DNA of 64,000 bases from Paulinella micropora (lineage: Eukaryota; Cercozoa; Imbricatea; Euglyphida; Paulinellidae): the NCBI GenBank assembly GCA_019918135.1, contig WBZZ01006266.1, positions 124,001 through 188,000 of the forward strand. Reading direction: 5' to 3'. Positions within the stretch are counted from its first letter, which is position 1; the number at the start of each line of letters is the position of its first letter. The notes under the pieces were generated by a model. The model was not told where the DNA came from. It was given only the letters and a program-made list of their open reading frames with translations, and searched no databases. A program made the translations under genes and the position numbers. This document shows positions 10,698 to 19,522 of the stretch, one piece after another.

Positions 10698-11732
10698 TTA
10701 AGATTTTATTAAAAAGAAATCTGCGCAGGGGTATTGCCCTGGCGCGTCTTTCTCGGCACCCTGTCGCGGGGACAGTTGCCGAAGACATGCTAGCAGCCTC
10801 TGTTCATATTGCCGCAAACTCGCAATTCTTGTCTGCGCCGACTGGTTGTAGTCTTCCAACTTCGACAGGCGCTCTTTCTGCCACCGCCGCAGCATTAGTT
10901 GTAGCCGCGCCTTGCACGTAGACTCGAGCTGCTGTCTCTGCCATAGCTGCCGCTGCGCTAGCTTCTGCTGTTGTTCGAGGTGTTCTTGGCTTAGCCGCTG
11001 CCGCTGCGCCAGCATGCTCCTATTAGCATCCCCACGCAGGGCCTGCCAATCGTTAGACTCTGATTCTGGGTGCTTTTGTGCGTACCGCTCCAACACCCGC
11101 TCGAGCTCTTGTCGTTCGTGCTTGTGCACGTCCACGAGCGTGTCTTTCTCCTCCTGGCGCTGCGCCTCGAGTTCTGCTTGCTCTTGTTTGTGCCGCACGC
11201 TGAGCCTTGCCTGGTCCTTTTGAGCTTGTGCCACTAACCTCAACAGTAGCTGCTTGATGTTTTCCTCCTGGCGCTGCGCCTTGGCCAGATCTTGCCGATC
11301 CACTTCTAGCCTTTGCCTTGCCAGCGATAGTCTTGACTGTAACAGCCTTCGAAACTTCTCCAGATCAATATTAATTTGTTGTAGTCTTTCCAGCCGTGAG
11401 TCCAGCTGCTGTTTTTTCTTTTGTGCATCCTCTATCGACAGTCGCAGTCCCTGTGTGGGCCCTTGCCCCGCCGTGGCAAGACAAGGGGGCCGCTCCTCGC
11501 GCCCACCCGCAACCTCGACTTTAGTCGAGGCCCAGGCCTTCAGCTGAGTATCACGAATGAGCCGCACACAAGACTGGCGTTCTTGGCTGAGCTTTTCAAG
11601 CTCCTGGTCAACTACGTTTAACGCTGCGGTGTACCAGGACTGCTGTGACGTCATTAGCGGCAGTTGCTGCAAGCAGTCAACTTCCTCTTCTGTCTTCGGG
11701 GAATTATTTCTGTCGGCTGATAAGTCTGACAT
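10698..11732 (-). CDS. Long coiled-coil protein
   Basis: The ATG at 11732 (MSDLSADRNNSPKTEEE) gives 344 residues; an open extension further upstream would translate the TATA leader and is not used. From residue about 100 to 330 the sequence is nearly continuous coiled coil, rich in Gln, Glu, Arg and Leu (QLDSRLERLQQINIDLEKF, KQEQAELEAQRQEEKDTL, RQRLSQEHLEQQQKLAQRQ). This resembles viral scaffold or tether proteins and host golgin or SMC-like rods, but composition alone cannot assign a function. A TATA-like tatatattttt lies about 55-65 bp upstream. It is divergent from the kinase-like gene at 11955, with G/C tracts between. Confidence 0.75.
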   Translation of the reverse strand: MSDLSADRNNSPKTEEEVDCLQQLPLMTSQQSWYTAALNVVDQELEKLSQERQSCVRLIRDTQLKAWASTKVEVAGGREERPPCLATAGQGPTQGLRLSIEDAQKKKQQLDSRLERLQQINIDLEKFRRLLQSRLSLARQRLEVDRQDLAKAQRQEENIKQLLLRLVAQAQKDQARLSVRHKQEQAELEAQRQEEKDTLVDVHKHERQELERVLERYAQKHPESESNDWQALRGDANRSMLAQRQRLSQEHLEQQQKLAQRQLWQRQQLESTCKARLQLMLRRWQKERLSKLEDYNQSAQTRIASLRQYEQRLLACLRQLSPRQGAEKDAPGQYPCADFFLIKS

Positions 11733-11784
11733 AGAAGAGAGTTCCTTGCTCCTTAGTTTCGATACTTTTTTTGGTCGGGGGAAA

Positions 11785-11796
11785 AAATATATAAAC
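11785..11796 (-). promoter_or_regulatory. TATA-like box for the coiled-coil gene
   Basis: On the minus strand the sequence reads gtttatatattt about 55-65 bp before the ATG at 11732, a usual distance for a TATA box with a short leader. It is flanked by a G run and by a C run on the upstream side. Confidence 0.5.
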
Positions 11797-11857
11797 AAGA
11801 CCAAAAAAATTCCCCGAGGACAGCAGCTGGGAGAAAACAAAATGTCACCAAAGAGAG

Positions 11858-11925
11858 AGAGGGGGGGGGGGGGCGCCCCCTCCCTACAGGGTTATGCGTA
11901 AGGGGGGGGGCGCCCCCCCCCCCTA
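11858..11925. repeat. Paired G-tract/C-tract palindromes at a divergent promoter
   Basis: Two G runs each followed closely by a C run (about 11866-11880 and 11901-11924) flank a 20-bp spacer containing tacagggttatgcgtaagg. Similar G-run/C-run pairs occur near other gene borders. They could fold as hairpins or G-quadruplexes. Confidence 0.6.
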
Positions 11926-12898
11926 TTAGGGGGGCGTGTGTAAGATGTAAAGAAATGTCCGAGAGTGGCCAGTGTCGTCGTCGCGGTCGCGCGAGTTCGC
12001 GCGAGGAGCGCTCACACAAGCAAGCTAAAACTGGCGTAGGTAAAGACAAAGATCCGGTCCCCGAACAAAACCTTCTCGGCAAATTGAGCACAAGATTAAA
12101 AGAGGTCTTGTTAGCTAGGGCCAGAGAACACTCCGGCCCTAGCTGCTGCAGCAGCTGTACCTTGCAGACTAAAGCAGCGGTCGATCCCCGGTGTTGGCTT
12201 GCACAGGGCACGTACAATATAGTTTTGTTTCCCGACGACGCCCACACACAGGATTATGTACACCGTTGGAGTTTCCTTGCTTATGAAAACGACACGGTGG
12301 CGGATGCGCGCGTAAGTTGGGCCCAAGCGCTGCGTGACGCCGGGATTGGCGCCTCCAAAGACTCTCGGTACCAAAGAATCACAGACGCTGAACTCCAGGG
12401 TTTTATCAAGACTTTCGACGACTTGAAGAAAGGCGTCGGTTGTCGTGACACACTCGAGCAGATACAAAAGGTTCAGGAGAAAACGAAGAATGCGAAAGTG
12501 CTCATGGCAAATCTCGCCGGCGAAAGCGGCTGCGCATTTTATTTGCTTCGTGACAGTGCCGAATATGCCGGAAATAACCTACAGGCTTGGCTGCAGGCCT
12601 TGGGCCGAACGAGCAACGCACGGCACTCGGCCTGGAAAGCTACCTACGAGGTAATCTACGGGTATGCAAAGCTTTTTGTACAACGGCTCGCATCCGAACC
12701 GGAAAGCGATGCGCTGGTGGTTGATCTGCAGCTGGGCAACTTTTTGGTGTATGATAATACACCAGCCAAGTCGTCGTCGTCGTCGGCGGGAGACCAGCTG
12801 CGCGTTCTGTTGGGGGACGCAGATATGTACGAGGGCCTGAACAACGCACCGGCAAGTGAGCTGAGTCTAGGCTCCCTGGAACTCTTGTCGGACGAAAC

Positions 12899-12938
12899 CC
12901 TCGTGGCTGGGGCACCTACAGAGGCCCCAGCCACGAGG
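12899..12938. repeat. Perfect 15-bp inverted repeat inside the kinase-like gene
   Basis: cctcgtggctggggc (12899-12913) pairs exactly with 12924-12938 over a 10-nt loop. It encodes parts of ordinary protein sequence (VAGAPTEAPA), so it is not a gene boundary. Confidence 0.85.
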
Positions 12939-13238
12939 CTAGCGCTTGGCATGATGGCAACCCTGCTAGCCAACGCCAAGCCCCGCCTAGAGGAGGCAAA
13001 CAACCACCAAGCCTTTGAGGACGGGATCACGGTGCTGCGACAAAAACTAAAAAGCGTAGCTGCTCCGCCCCCAGAGCGAGCCCAGCTGCTCAGCAGCGCC
13101 ATCTCTCTTGTCGCCAACTTGCACTTCCAAGCAAAACCAGCGTACTACACTTTCTCAGAGCTGCTCAAACATTATGTAGAAGCCAAAGCAAATCTGGTTG
13201 GCTATCACAAAATACAGGGCAACCAGGTTCGCAGAGCC

Positions 13239-13277
13239 ACCTTTGCACAGCTGCACGACCTGCAGCTGTGCAAAGGT
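13239..13277. repeat. Perfect 17-bp inverted repeat inside the kinase-like gene
   Basis: acctttgcacagctgca (13239-13255) pairs exactly with 13261-13277 over a 5-nt loop, within coding sequence. It is the longest perfect intragenic hairpin seen in the window. Confidence 0.85.
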
Positions 13278-14556
13278 TCAGCAGCCCCGACGGCTGCAGC
13301 AGAGAGGTACCTAGACCTTTTGAGTGAGGCCTTTGCTTGTGCAAACTGCCGCCGAACTAAAGAAAAGGTTTGGGCTGCTTACCTCCAGTCTGGGCTCCAA
13401 GAATTCAAGAGTCATCATGTACCAGAATGGGTGGAAAGCTGTGACATCCAGGGGGGGCTGCTGACCCAACTGCAAACGTGGAAGGCAGGCTCTGGCTCCC
13501 TGAGAGCGAAGGCTAGGGGCGAGACACTGATGTTTTGGAAACAGCTCCCGGGGACGCGCAGGCGCACTAACATTGCTACTTTTTGCTTTGTCGACTATGC
13601 TAGCTATTCCCAGTGGATCAAGATTTTATGGGAGTATCGGATAGGGGTAGGTGAAGTTGGCAGCGCAGTGCATATCGGTACCCCAGGGTCTAAAAGCGCG
13701 ATTAGCAATATGCTGTCCGTTCTAAATCCAAAACAAAAGAAGCAGCAAGATCCAGAGCTTCGTCTAGACTTTGCAACAAGTGCCAGTAGCTTGCTTCAGC
13801 GCGCCCTCAGGCTCAGCAGCAAGAGCAAGGGCAAAGATGCAGCAAAGCTGGTCTGCTATACGCAGTCCAACGACAATGGCCTCCTGACCGACTACTTGAT
13901 GATGAACAGCAGTGTGGCGAGGCAGGCCCAGCCGGGGTATTGCTGCTTATGCACAGGTACGCACGCCTGCTCTGCCGCCAGGCCGACCAGGCCAAGCCAA
14001 TGTGCCTGTTGGGGCGCTGGGATCCTTCGTACATAGTAGTGTACCGCTACGTGCTGAGTGGTCAAGATGTGGTCAAGGTTCGTCTCTTGGATACCCTGTT
14101 GCTTGGTCAACAATCCCTGCAGGGCAGCAATAACCAGAAGTTGGTGCAGCAAGCCCGAGAGCTCTGCGCAAAAGTTAACAAACAAAAGACCCAGCCGGGG
14201 CTGGCGGCTCTGTCTTATCTAACGCTATTAGCCAACGGCGCAGAGTGCATTCCGTCCCAAGCCCTGCAGAGCCGCCAACAGGCGCTGGCGCCTTTGCTGG
14301 AGTTGCTCGGATCCTGGGAACCGAAGGATTGGAAAAGACTACTGTCCAAGGGCCCGGAGCTAGCGGCGCAGCTGGAAATGGCGAGCGAGCACGGATTGGC
14401 ACGGCTTATGTGTATTAGCAATCTGTGCCGAAAAGGACTAAATCAGCAATTGCACCAAGTTTTAAATGCGGTCTGGTCCATCCCGCAGGAAACGCGTCAT
14501 ATCTTAGACGGGCTTTGCCCCCAGGGCCGTGACTGAAGAGTTTGGTAAATTTTTTT

Positions 14557-14562
14557 AATAAA
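14557..14562 (+). terminator. AATAAA signal between convergent genes
   Basis: The A/T-rich block tttttttaataaaag separates the kinase-like gene (+) from the FEN1-like gene (-), whose stops are 62 bp apart. It can serve as a 3'-end signal on the plus strand, and its complement is ATTAAA-like on the minus strand. Confidence 0.5.
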
Positions 14563-14598
14563 AGAAATCCAGCCAAGGCTCTGCAGGGCTTTGCCTGA

Positions 14599-15888
14599 CT
14601 AGCTGGCTGGTCTAGTTTCGGGCAGGTGGAGTGATTGCCAGTAGCGAACTTGCAAGTTGTGTATTTCCATGGCTTTTCGCAGGGTCTTGAGGTCTGGCAG
14701 ACGTTTCGTTAGCAGACGTGTATCGAGATGAATTTCCTCTGCCGTACGCTTCGACTCAAAGGGCACGCTGCCCCTGGATTTGTAAACATAGGCGGCACAC
14801 ACGTCGAGCACAAAGGTTCGCAGGTCGGAGTATCCAAGCGCGGGGCCGCGCTCGCGCTCCTCCTGCACCGCTAGCAGGGCTCTGGCCGCAAGACCTGCCG
14901 CACAGCTCGCGTGCGGTAGAAAGTCCGTTCCGTTGAGCATGACGGCGCGCAGCCAAGCGCTGACACCGCCGGGGCAGCGCCGCAAGAAGTCATAGACCTT
15001 GTTCAGGTCCAACAGAAACTTGCGACGGAACGAGACTAGCAGGGACGGTCTGTCGCAGGCGGGGTCGTACTTCGACAAGGCAATGAGTCCGAGCGCGAGA
15101 AAATCGGTGTCGACCGTGTCGAAGAGAACGCGGCAGTCGGGCAGGGCAGTGCGGGTGCGTTCGGCCCACCTAAAACAGCCCAGGTCTGCTTCCCCCTCTT
15201 GCACCGCGCTGTAGCGTCCCTGGTGCCAAAAAAGACGCCCCCCCGCGCTCTCTGGCTCGAGCGTCCAGCAACCGCCGGCGCAGCCTAGATCGAGCACTAC
15301 CAGTGGGTAGGAGGCGGCCTGCGCTCGGCTTGCGGTCGGGGTGGCTAGGTGTCTCCACGCCCGTGCGTCCTTTAGCTCGTTAGAGCGCAGGAGCAGGTCT
15401 TGAACGTGCTGTAGCAGTAGAGGGCGAGTCTTTCGCTCAGCCAGCAAGTCCTCTGCGTATGCGCCCGCAATAGCCTCTCCGTTGTGCAGCAGCCTGTCGT
15501 CCTCCGCTGCGACCTGGATCTGCTCGGGCGTAGGCAGCTTGTGCGGCACCCGCGCAAGCGTGGCACGCGATTGCGCACGTTTCTGTTGGGTCGCCTGCTT
15601 TAGTGGCGTTGTGAGAGCAGGCTTGTCGGCCACCAACACCACCGCACAAGCCAGCGGGTGTTCCTGCAGCACGCGCGTTACCAGCGTGGGCGCCAACCGC
15701 GCCCAGATTTCGCTTTCGCCCTCTGCACGTCGCTTGGCGGCCTCTATGCACAGGTGCTGGAGGCGAACCAGCGTGTCCTGCACCACCACCAGCGGACCAC
15801 CGGCGGCTGGTACGGCCCCGAGCTGTCCCGCGTGCAATGCTTCGGGGCTAATGTCTTCCAGCATCTTCCAACCTCCATACAGACCCAT
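14599..15888 (-). CDS. FEN1/XPG (Rad2)-like structure-specific nuclease
   Basis: The ATG at 15888 begins MGLYGGWKMLE, the classic Rad2-family opening (MGIxGLxxLL); the longer open frame upstream only translates a pyrimidine repeat. The product is 429 residues. Other family marks are VLVADKPALTTPLKQATQQK followed by RAQSR (residue about 80-110; FEN1 has FDGxPPxLKxxxxxxR), DTVDTDFLALGLIALSK (about 270) resembling the acidic metal-binding motif, and AVMLNGTDFLPH (about 335) resembling the GSDY region. Rad2 enzymes cut flapped or branched DNA during replication and repair; XRN 5'-3' exonucleases share the fold and remain an alternative. It is divergent from a PD-(D/E)XK nuclease across a shared repeat-rich promoter region. 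Confidence 0.65.
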   Translation of the reverse strand: MGLYGGWKMLEDISPEALHAGQLGAVPAAGGPLVVVQDTLVRLQHLCIEAAKRRAEGESEIWARLAPTLVTRVLQEHPLACAVVLVADKPALTTPLKQATQQKRAQSRATLARVPHKLPTPEQIQVAAEDDRLLHNGEAIAGAYAEDLLAERKTRPLLLQHVQDLLLRSNELKDARAWRHLATPTASRAQAASYPLVVLDLGCAGGCWTLEPESAGGRLFWHQGRYSAVQEGEADLGCFRWAERTRTALPDCRVLFDTVDTDFLALGLIALSKYDPACDRPSLLVSFRRKFLLDLNKVYDFLRRCPGGVSAWLRAVMLNGTDFLPHASCAAGLAARALLAVQEERERGPALGYSDLRTFVLDVCAAYVYKSRGSVPFESKRTAEEIHLDTRLLTKRLPDLKTLRKAMEIHNLQVRYWQSLHLPETRPAS

Positions 15889-16029
15889 GGCCGGGGGACG
15901 CGCGTGCGTGTCTTGTGCGGCAGGTCTTGCTCTCTCTTTCCTGAGATGCTGTTTCGGAAACAAGAAAGCAACAAACAACAACAAAAAAAACCAAAAAGAA
16001 GTAGACCAAAGAAAAATGAAACAAAGAAG

Positions 16030-16310
16030 GGGGGGGGGGGGGCTGTCTTTTCCCCCCCCCCTTTCTTCGCCCTCTTCTCTCTCTCCCTCCCCTCCCCCCC
16101 CCCCCCTTCCCCCTTCCCGTTCTCTTTCCCCCTCCCCCCCCCCCTTCCCGTTCTCTTCCCTTTCGCCTTCCCCCTTCCCGTTCTCTTCCCTTTCGCCTTC
16201 CCCCTTCCCGTTCTCTTCCCTTTCGCCTTCCCCCTTCCCGTTCTCTTCCCTTTCGCCTTCCCCCTTCCCGTTCTCTTCCCTTTCGCCTTCTTTGCTCCCC
16301 CCCTCCCCCT
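16030..16310. repeat. Pyrimidine tandem repeat (30-bp unit) in a divergent promoter region
   Basis: The plus strand is almost pure C/T. From about 16145 to 16290 a 30-bp unit (beginning cccccttcccgttctcttcc) is repeated about five times, preceded by C runs and a G run near 16030-16042. It lies between the starts of the FEN1-like and PD-(D/E)XK genes. Long open frames through it on both strands are artefacts of the 3n repeat length. Confidence 0.8.
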
Positions 16311-16340
16311 CGTTTCCTTGCCGGCAAGGACCTAAAAAAA

Positions 16341-17267
16341 ATGCACACAAGAAAAGCTAAACCCGCAGCGGCGAATTTGTACTGGGCACGACGCCCCGAG
16401 GTAACCTCGGGGATTTACCAACGGCCTCCGAGCTTTATCCCTTGCTATAAGGGCCGCGCTCTGAACGGGCTGCATGGTTGGCTGGAGGCAGAGGTGTGGC
16501 CCTGCGCTCGCCCTCGAGTCAGGCATAAGAAGACGACCGCGGCTCAGAATGTTTATCGTAGCTGGCGCCGGGGGGTTCGTAAAGGCACAGCAGCACGCAG
16601 GCACTCTGCTGGCGGCGCACGGGTCGTACGATCGCCCTTTTTCGGGCGCGGCAATGGCGTCGTGGTGGATCAGCAGCTAAACGCGTTGGTGCAGATGGCG
16701 CTCAAGGCCAGGGAGCCAGTGCTGAGCGGGACACTGTGGGCCAAAGAATATGTGATATGGGACGGGGCGCCCCCCGCCGAGCTGCGGCGCTTCCGGGCCG
16801 GCTTGGAGGCTTGCACGGGGCTGTGTCTGGCCGAGAAGCTCCTGTGGCGGCTACACCCCTTGGCAGCCAGCGTTTTATCCTTTCTGTACGGACGTTTTGG
16901 GCGGCCCGTGGCTGCGCAGCTCCGGGTGCATACGCCTGGACTAGAACTGTGCACTCAAATAGACCAGGTCTGGTTTGAAAAGAAGACGGACACTTTGTGG
17001 CTGCTCGAGATCAAAAAGTCACAGGCAGTGTTTGACAGTGCTCTGCCTGGCGCACCAGTGCTGCGGGGGTTGTCCTGGGCGGGCTGGCCCGATACGCCCA
17101 TGCACCGTTTCCTGGTGCAAGCCGCCATGGCCGAGTGGCTGTTTGAGCAGACGTACGAGTGCAGGCTGCGCGTGGCCTCGGCGGTGGTCTGTGTCGGTAC
17201 CTACGGCGTGGCTATGAGACCGGTGCCAAGCGCGCTGCTAACCGGCGCGCGCTCTGCATTTGGCTGA
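16341..17267 (+). CDS. PD-(D/E)XK nuclease-like protein (exonuclease type)
   Basis: 308 residues from ATG 16341. The last third shows a PD-(D/E)XK core in the right order: an Asp in LCTQIDQVWFEKK (residue about 206), then LWLLEIKKS (E-x-K, about 221-225), then a helix with Gln, FLVQAAMAEWLF (about 257-268). This is the pattern of lambda-exonuclease/RecB/alkaline-nuclease-type enzymes that resect DNA ends for recombination; herpesvirus UL12 and YqaJ-type nucleases of large DNA viruses are examples. The N-terminal 90 residues are basic and Ala/Arg-rich, and may bind DNA. It is divergent from the FEN1-like nuclease. AATAAA (17310-17315) follows the stop. Confidence 0.6.
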   Translation: MHTRKAKPAAANLYWARRPEVTSGIYQRPPSFIPCYKGRALNGLHGWLEAEVWPCARPRVRHKKTTAAQNVYRSWRRGVRKGTAARRHSAGGARVVRSPFFGRGNGVVVDQQLNALVQMALKAREPVLSGTLWAKEYVIWDGAPPAELRRFRAGLEACTGLCLAEKLLWRLHPLAASVLSFLYGRFGRPVAAQLRVHTPGLELCTQIDQVWFEKKTDTLWLLEIKKSQAVFDSALPGAPVLRGLSWAGWPDTPMHRFLVQAAMAEWLFEQTYECRLRVASAVVCVGTYGVAMRPVPSALLTGARSAFG

Positions 17268-17309
17268 GCGACAGACGTAATTGCCGCCGGCATGTAAAAA
17301 AAAGAATTT

Positions 17310-17315
17310 AATAAA
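17310..17315 (+). terminator. AATAAA signal between convergent genes
   Basis: gaatttaataaacc lies about 45 bp after the nuclease stop (17267) and just before the stop of the convergent kinase at 17365. Confidence 0.5.
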
Positions 17316-17364
17316 CCAAAGAAAAAAAAACACACACACACAGAAAAGCGTGGATTTGAACAAG

Positions 17365-18804
17365 TCAGGTAGGCGGCCAGCCCGTCAGCTTTTGTAGCCG
17401 TTTTTCAATCAGTCGGTACAGTATGGCGCGGCCGGCCTTAGCCCCCAGCGCCCATTCGGTGATCAACAGTGCTATTTCTAAATTATTAGAGCTGTCGTCG
17501 GAGGCGCGCCACGATCTGCTCTCTATCTGCAGGAGACGCGCGAGCACGTAGTGAGTGAGCGCGCCGAGCTCCGTGGCTACATAGGCTGCGTGCAGGCTGG
17601 GGAAGCTGCACGCGGCAGTGCGAGCGCCGCCGCCGTCGTCGTCCTTGTTTGGGGGGTGGTAACAGGACATAAAACGACGTTCGTTGTTCCTAAATTGTCT
17701 GTTGCCCCGTAGAATGCGTCGCAGAGCTTTGAAATCACGCTCTGGCTTCCCACGCCGCCCTCCAGCATCGGACGGAAGCAGGGGCGGCAGAGGGTCCACG
17801 AGCTTCTTGGCAACAGCCCTTGCCAGGCGCGCGAACCCGTTGGGCAACTGGGCCACCGCGTACAAGCTCCAGTAGCGCAGTCCCTTGCTGGGGGTACTGT
17901 CCAAATAAGTGCTGCGCGCTGCCCCCCACGCACTCCAGAAACGACGCGCGTTCCAGCCCTGCCAGTGGGGCAGAGCGGCGGCTAGCGCGTCCGGACAGAC
18001 GGACACCAGGTAGGCGGTCAGAGCGTCTGCATGCCCGCCTGGCAGCGGGGGCAAATACGAGAAGCACGCTTCGTCTAAATCCGCCAACAGTACGTGACGC
18101 ACCACACACTTATCGGTGCCTGCTTCTCCCTTCCGCAGCGCCAAGAGCACGTTCGAGGCCTTCAGGTCGTGAAAAAAAAACCCCGCTTCGGCCAGTCGTA
18201 CTAGGTGACGGACTAGTGGTTGCAGCACCTGTCGGCACAGTTGCGGAGCGGGGGGTGCTAGCGGGGAAACCTCCCCGCTAGCTCCCTCGCGGTCGTCCGA
18301 CAGGAATTCATCCAAGTCAGTGTCTAGCCTGTCCAGCACCAGCGCCCAAAAGCTCTCTTTCTGTGTCAGTGGCCTGATCTTGCGTCGCTTATCCCCCGAG
18401 TCACAATCAAAACGCGACTGCATACGGGCCAGTTCCTTGGCCACGTCCAACTGATCGCTGTCTTGGTGCTTGGTCAACCACTCACGCACGCACGTTTGTT
18501 CTAGAGCCAAAGCCCCGCGCAAGGGGCTGGCCACTTTCAGCGCTGTTCCTAGCTTCATGCCACGCCACTGACTACCCGTCGGGTCGTACGTTAGCTTAAT
18601 CACAACCGACCCGTCCTGGTCGCCGAACACGGAGCCAAAAGACCCCACTCCAACCAGCTCTGCGCTTTCGAGCGCATCTAACAAGTCACTAGTGTCTTGC
18701 TGGTTAAGTTTGTACTTGTCATGGCACGAACTGTACGGAGTTTTGCCCGGGGCTTTTAGCTCAACTGAAAACTTTGTCAACACTCGCTCCCACCAAACCT
18801 GCAT
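17365..18804 (-). CDS. Serine/threonine protein kinase
   Basis: The ATG at 18804 (MQVWWERVLTKFSVELKAPG) gives 479 residues; upstream open sequence is low-complexity leader. Kinase motifs: glycine loop VGVGSFGSVF followed by SVVIKLTYD (VAIK-type lysine, residue about 50-72), catalytic loop FFFHDLKASNVLLAL (about 205-220), and a DFG-equivalent LLADLDEACF (about 238-246). An insertion with EGASGEVSPLAPPAPQ lies before the catalytic loop and contains an 11-bp-arm inverted repeat at 18257-18282. It acts on host or viral proteins, by analogy with poxvirus B1/F10 and other large-virus kinases. It is the more conventional of the two kinase-like proteins here. It sits between the nuclease and a Rab GTPase gene. 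Confidence 0.8.
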   Translation of the reverse strand: MQVWWERVLTKFSVELKAPGKTPYSSCHDKYKLNQQDTSDLLDALESAELVGVGSFGSVFGDQDGSVVIKLTYDPTGSQWRGMKLGTALKVASPLRGALALEQTCVREWLTKHQDSDQLDVAKELARMQSRFDCDSGDKRRKIRPLTQKESFWALVLDRLDTDLDEFLSDDREGASGEVSPLAPPAPQLCRQVLQPLVRHLVRLAEAGFFFHDLKASNVLLALRKGEAGTDKCVVRHVLLADLDEACFSYLPPLPGGHADALTAYLVSVCPDALAAALPHWQGWNARRFWSAWGAARSTYLDSTPSKGLRYWSLYAVAQLPNGFARLARAVAKKLVDPLPPLLPSDAGGRRGKPERDFKALRRILRGNRQFRNNERRFMSCYHPPNKDDDGGGARTAACSFPSLHAAYVATELGALTHYVLARLLQIESRSWRASDDSSNNLEIALLITEWALGAKAGRAILYRLIEKRLQKLTGWPPT

Positions 18805-18816
18805 CCTCGTAGATCT

Positions 18817-19269
18817 TTGTCCTCCTTCTCTCCTTTTCTTCCTTTTTTTTGCCGCTTTTTTTTCCAGTGTTGTTTTTTGTTTTGTTGGTTGCAAAAAAAA
18901 ATGGGGAGGGAGTGCCCTTTCCCCCTTTTCCCGGCCCCGCCCCCCCCTCGCTACAGTTGGTGTGTTTTCTCTTTTTCCTCTCGCCTGTTTTCTCTCGCTT
19001 TTTTTTCTGTTGCTTTTTTCCGCACCTATAGCAAGCGAGCGGCCCAGTGGCAGTTCTTGCGGCAGGCGTACCAGCAAAATTTGGCGGCGCGCCAGTCCGC
19101 CGGGGCCGCGGATGCGCTGCGGCTTTTGTACGCGCGGCAGGGCGAGCGGCACGCGCTCGGGGGCCTCAAGAGGGCCCAGGAGACTATCATATTTCTTGGC
19201 AGGAACTCGACGACGGGCGAACTCGTTGGTTCAGTCAGGAACTTGCTCCCTGGGCCGCCTTGCACCTAG
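18817..19269 (+). CDS. Possible small protein, unsupported start
   Basis: Only the part from about 19024 looks protein-like: YSKRAAQWQFLRQAYQQNLA followed by helical, Arg- and Ala-rich sequence ending LGRNSTTGELVGSVRN. The sequence before it (18817-19023) is a T/C-rich tract ending ccgcacctatag, which resembles a pyrimidine tract and 3' splice site. No reliable start codon is seen. The rest of the gap between the kinase start (18804) and the Rab start (19523) is low complexity, with CT repeats and a G run. Treat as a weak call. Confidence 0.2.
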   Translation: MSSFSPFLPFFCRFFFQCCFLFCWLQKKMGRECPFPLFPAPPPPRYSWCVFSFSSRLFSLAFFSVAFFRTYSKRAAQWQFLRQAYQQNLAARQSAGAADALRLLYARQGERHALGGLKRAQETIIFLGRNSTTGELVGSVRNLLPGPPCT

Positions 19270-19522
19270 GATGGCCGGCCTGTATATCGGACTTGACTTG
19301 ATTGGCCTTTACTTGGGCCCAGCTTCTTTCTGGGCTTGAGCCCCGCGGAGCTTCCCCGACGTGATCCCCACCCCCCCTCTCTCCCCCCGACATGGCATGG
19401 CCACTCGCGGCCTCTTCCCTCCCTTCTCCCTCCCTCCCTTTGTTTTGGTATGTTGCTGCTTCCTTCTTCCCTCTCTCTCTCTCTCTCTCTCTTGCTCCGC
19501 GAGGGGGGGGGGGGGGTTTAAA

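Larger units (their letters stand above)
11955..14536 (+). pseudogene. Divergent protein kinase-like protein with long C-terminal region
   Basis: Starts at ATG 11955 (MSESGQCRRRGRASSREER), with a basic, probably nuclear N-terminus. A kinase-like core follows: glycine-loop-like AQGTYNIVLF (residue about 80), a catalytic-loop-like VVDLQLGNFLV (about 254) that keeps the D...N spacing, and a DFG-position segment LLGDADMYEG (about 286). The fold would phosphorylate protein or small-molecule substrates; the divergence makes activity uncertain. The remaining region of more than 500 residues is helical with no recognised domain. The gene appears broken about once towards its 3' end. Its coding sequence contains several perfect inverted repeats (12113-12144, 12141-12156, 12899-12938, 13239-13277). 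It converges with the FEN1-like gene, and AATAAA lies at 14557. Confidence 0.6.

Noticed and set aside
15482-16360. Long Ser/Pro/Phe-rich plus-strand frame
   Set aside because: It is the complement of the FEN1-like gene followed by the pyrimidine tandem repeat; the 30-bp unit keeps all frames open.
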